The notes below the pieces were generated by a model, which worked only from the letters and a program-made list of their open reading frames with translations, was not told the origin of the DNA and searched no databases. From the NCBI RefSeq assembly GCF_002980525.1, contig NZ_PVBQ01000023.1, positions 1-40,199 on the forward strand: DNA of 40,199 nt, in the 5' to 3' direction. This stretch comes from Sphingobacterium haloxyli. GTDB lineage: Bacteria > Bacteroidota > Bacteroidia > Sphingobacteriales > Sphingobacteriaceae. A program made the position numbers and the translations under genes. This document shows positions 38,784-40,199 of this stretch, piece by piece. Numbering within the stretch: the first letter of the stretch is position 1; every line of letters starts with the position of its first letter.

Positions 38784-39620
38784 GTGAAAATTGCAACGCA
38801 AATAAGAAATTTGTACAACCCTATCCAGCCGACCGTGAAATCATCGGCTGAAAATGTCACTTACGTTGAATTTCTGCCTGATATAAGATTGCAGCCTTTT
38901 ATTTATTGTTATTGGCAGCTTAAAACCACCCAACCCCTTGCTGAACCATTCAAATATCGTGTGGTAACCGACAGCTGTATTGATATAATTTTTGACCTCA
39001 ATAATCCGGAAGAAAATTATGTGATGGGCTTTTTCAAAAAATTTTCAGAATTTCCTTTGACTAACTCATTCAGTTATATAGGAATTCGTTTTCTGCCCAC
39101 GATGTTCCCGCAATTTTTCAATGTAAATGCTCTGGAACTTAGTCATCAAATCGAGCATTTGAGTTGCGTTGTCCCGCATTTGTCTGACTTTATCTCCAAC
39201 CGTTTTAGCGAAACACAATCAGCGGACGAAATTAAAAATTTACTGGATAACCATCTCCTTTCACTATATGCAAAGGCACAGTTTAATACCGATAACAGGC
39301 TATACGCAGGAATTGAGATTATCTTGAAAAACTGCGGTTCAGTTAATGTACAGAAAGATTTGAATACAGGCATTAGTCCGAGACAGCTTCGCAGGCTTTT
39401 TGAGTTTTACATTGGCGATACAGCCAAAACATTCAGTAAAGTTGTACGTTTTCAAAAATTTTTGAACGCGAAACCTACAATACAAAGCTTGAAGCAAAAC
39501 AAGTTGTTTTTTGATGCAGGTTATTATGACCAATCACACTTTATCAAAGATTTCAAGGATCTTTATGGTATTACCCCAGGGAAAGCATTAAAAAATTACG
39601 CTGAAGAATTGCCTGAATAG
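38784..39620 (+). CDS. AraC-family transcriptional regulator
   Basis: 278 residues from a GTG start (no in-frame ATG until well into the conserved domain). The N-terminal ligand domain (DUF6597-like, EFLPDIRLQPFIYCYWQLKT) is followed by the double helix-turn-helix AraC domain (about 190-275), with ISPRQLRRLFEFYIGDTAKT and the second helix region FFDAGYYDQSHFIKDFKDLY and YGITPGKAL. Its ligand and targets are unknown. No divergent target gene lies adjacent. Confidence 0.9.
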   Translation: MKIATQIRNLYNPIQPTVKSSAENVTYVEFLPDIRLQPFIYCYWQLKTTQPLAEPFKYRVVTDSCIDIIFDLNNPEENYVMGFFKKFSEFPLTNSFSYIGIRFLPTMFPQFFNVNALELSHQIEHLSCVVPHLSDFISNRFSETQSADEIKNLLDNHLLSLYAKAQFNTDNRLYAGIEIILKNCGSVNVQKDLNTGISPRQLRRLFEFYIGDTAKTFSKVVRFQKFLNAKPTIQSLKQNKLFFDAGYYDQSHFIKDFKDLYGITPGKALKNYAEELPE

Positions 39621-39871
39621 GTTCCTTTAATGCCATTTATACTCTTCTTAAAATTGTGCTCAAGATTGTCAGACTCTTAAAGCAATGACGTAATATTCTT
39701 AGATAAATTCTAACCGTGATTAGTTTTGAGAAAGTCCCGAAAAGGGGCTTTCTATTCAGAAAAAACATTGATTTAATTTTTATGTCCGTTTTTTACAATG
39801 TCAAACGTTTATTCTATACTTACTTTGTACATAGTAACAATATTTTAAACAAAGATTTGATCATCTGTTTT

Positions 39872-40087
39872 ATGGATCACGAACTATCATTTTCCGAGAG
39901 TATAAATGATTGCATCACGACATTGAAGTTTGAAGATAAGTGCGGAATTACCAATATGCCGCCTTTTGGATTTTTGAGTATCTATGAGTGGCTGAATTTG
40001 TCCGTATACCACATTTCGCGTTATAAGGAACAAATTAAAAGCATTCAATTAAAAATAATAATTAGAAGTTTCGTATGCGCCCTATGA
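39872..40087 (+). pseudogene. C-terminal remnant of a DinB-superfamily protein
   Basis: The open frame from the ATG at 39872 gives 71 codons. The segment PPFGFLSIYEWLNLSVYHIS then RYKEQIKSI matches the last helix pair of DinB-like proteins, where His in the YH motif is a metal ligand. The earlier helices and the other histidines are missing. An upstream extension of the frame to a GTG at 39716 is not convincing. It lies next to the transposase end at the window edge, so disruption by insertion is likely. Confidence 0.45.
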
Positions 40088-40088
40088 A

Positions 40089-40199
40089 CTACATATTTGA
40101 TTTGTCGCTAATTTGTTTATAGTTCTGCGGATAAAGATCTTTTAGATTCTTATGGTTGATGGAGGATATGTTGAGCAAAGTATGCTTTAGCCATTTGAA
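40089..40199 (-). CDS. probable transposase C-terminus (IS66-like), runs off the window
   Basis: A frame entering from the right edge ends at TAG (40089-40091). Its 36 residues begin FKWLKHTLLNISSINHKNLK and include DLYPQNYKQ, which resembles the end of IS66-family transposases (WL..VL..I..H....L..LLP.N.K). Only the tail is visible, so the family call is tentative. The inverted repeat of the element should lie in the few bases after the stop but is not recognisable without the other end. Confidence 0.4.
   Translation of the reverse strand, partial: FKWLKHTLLNISSINHKNLKDLYPQNYKQISDKSNM

Overview
The window looks like chromosome from a Bacteroidota bacterium, most likely family Sphingobacteriaceae (Sphingobacterium, Pedobacter, Olivibacter type). 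The evidence is a sigma/FecR/SusC/SusD locus, two TonB-dependent receptors with carboxypeptidase-like N-domains, LytTR and TPR-kinase signalling, few Shine-Dalgarno sequences, and many promoters of the Bacteroidota form TTG-N16..23-TAnnTTTG. There is no rRNA, tRNA, CRISPR array or complete mobile element.

Left part (1-12.5 kb) is metabolic and housekeeping: a Gfo/Idh/MocA oxidoreductase, a YiiX-like cysteine hydrolase, a cysteine-free sirtuin under a promoter buried in a 35-bp palindrome, an idi-metallophosphoesterase pair, a PAS histidine kinase without a partner regulator, a gluconate kinase-permease operon (gntK-gntP), a START-domain protein and an SSAT-like acetyltransferase.

The middle (12.6-22.7 kb) is signalling. 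A TonB-dependent receptor is followed by three genes that touch or overlap: a LytS-like protein that has lost its phospho-acceptor histidine and ATP-binding motifs, an intact LytS-like kinase and a LytTR regulator. Next comes an unknown bitopic membrane protein, divergent from a small self-contained transcription unit (promoter, pseudoknot-capable leader, 46-codon ORF, terminator). Directly behind lie a TPR sensor kinase and its response regulator, so the small peptide may belong to that system. A thermonuclease lipoprotein closes this part.

Region 22.7-30 kb is one nutrient-uptake locus: ECF sigma factor, FecR anti-sigma, SusC transducer with an STN signalling domain, SusD lipoprotein, terminator. 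It has the layout of a cell-surface signalling system in which substrate binding at SusC/D releases the sigma factor.

The right part (30-40.2 kb) is patchier. It has an unknown lipoprotein, a large TPR protein, an AT-rich HD (SAMHD1-like) hydrolase, a DoxX/HxlR/RibD-like redox group, a J-domain-KTSC protein, an exported Gfo/Idh/MocA protein and an AraC regulator. Between them are gene remnants: a decayed DoxX copy, a truncated SDR joined to a foreign C-terminus, an orphan C-terminal frame, a DinB tail, and at the right edge what looks like the end of an IS66-type transposase. This end has been remodelled by deletion and insertion.

Across the window several genes have the -7 promoter box exactly 4-5 nt before the start codon, which predicts leaderless mRNAs.
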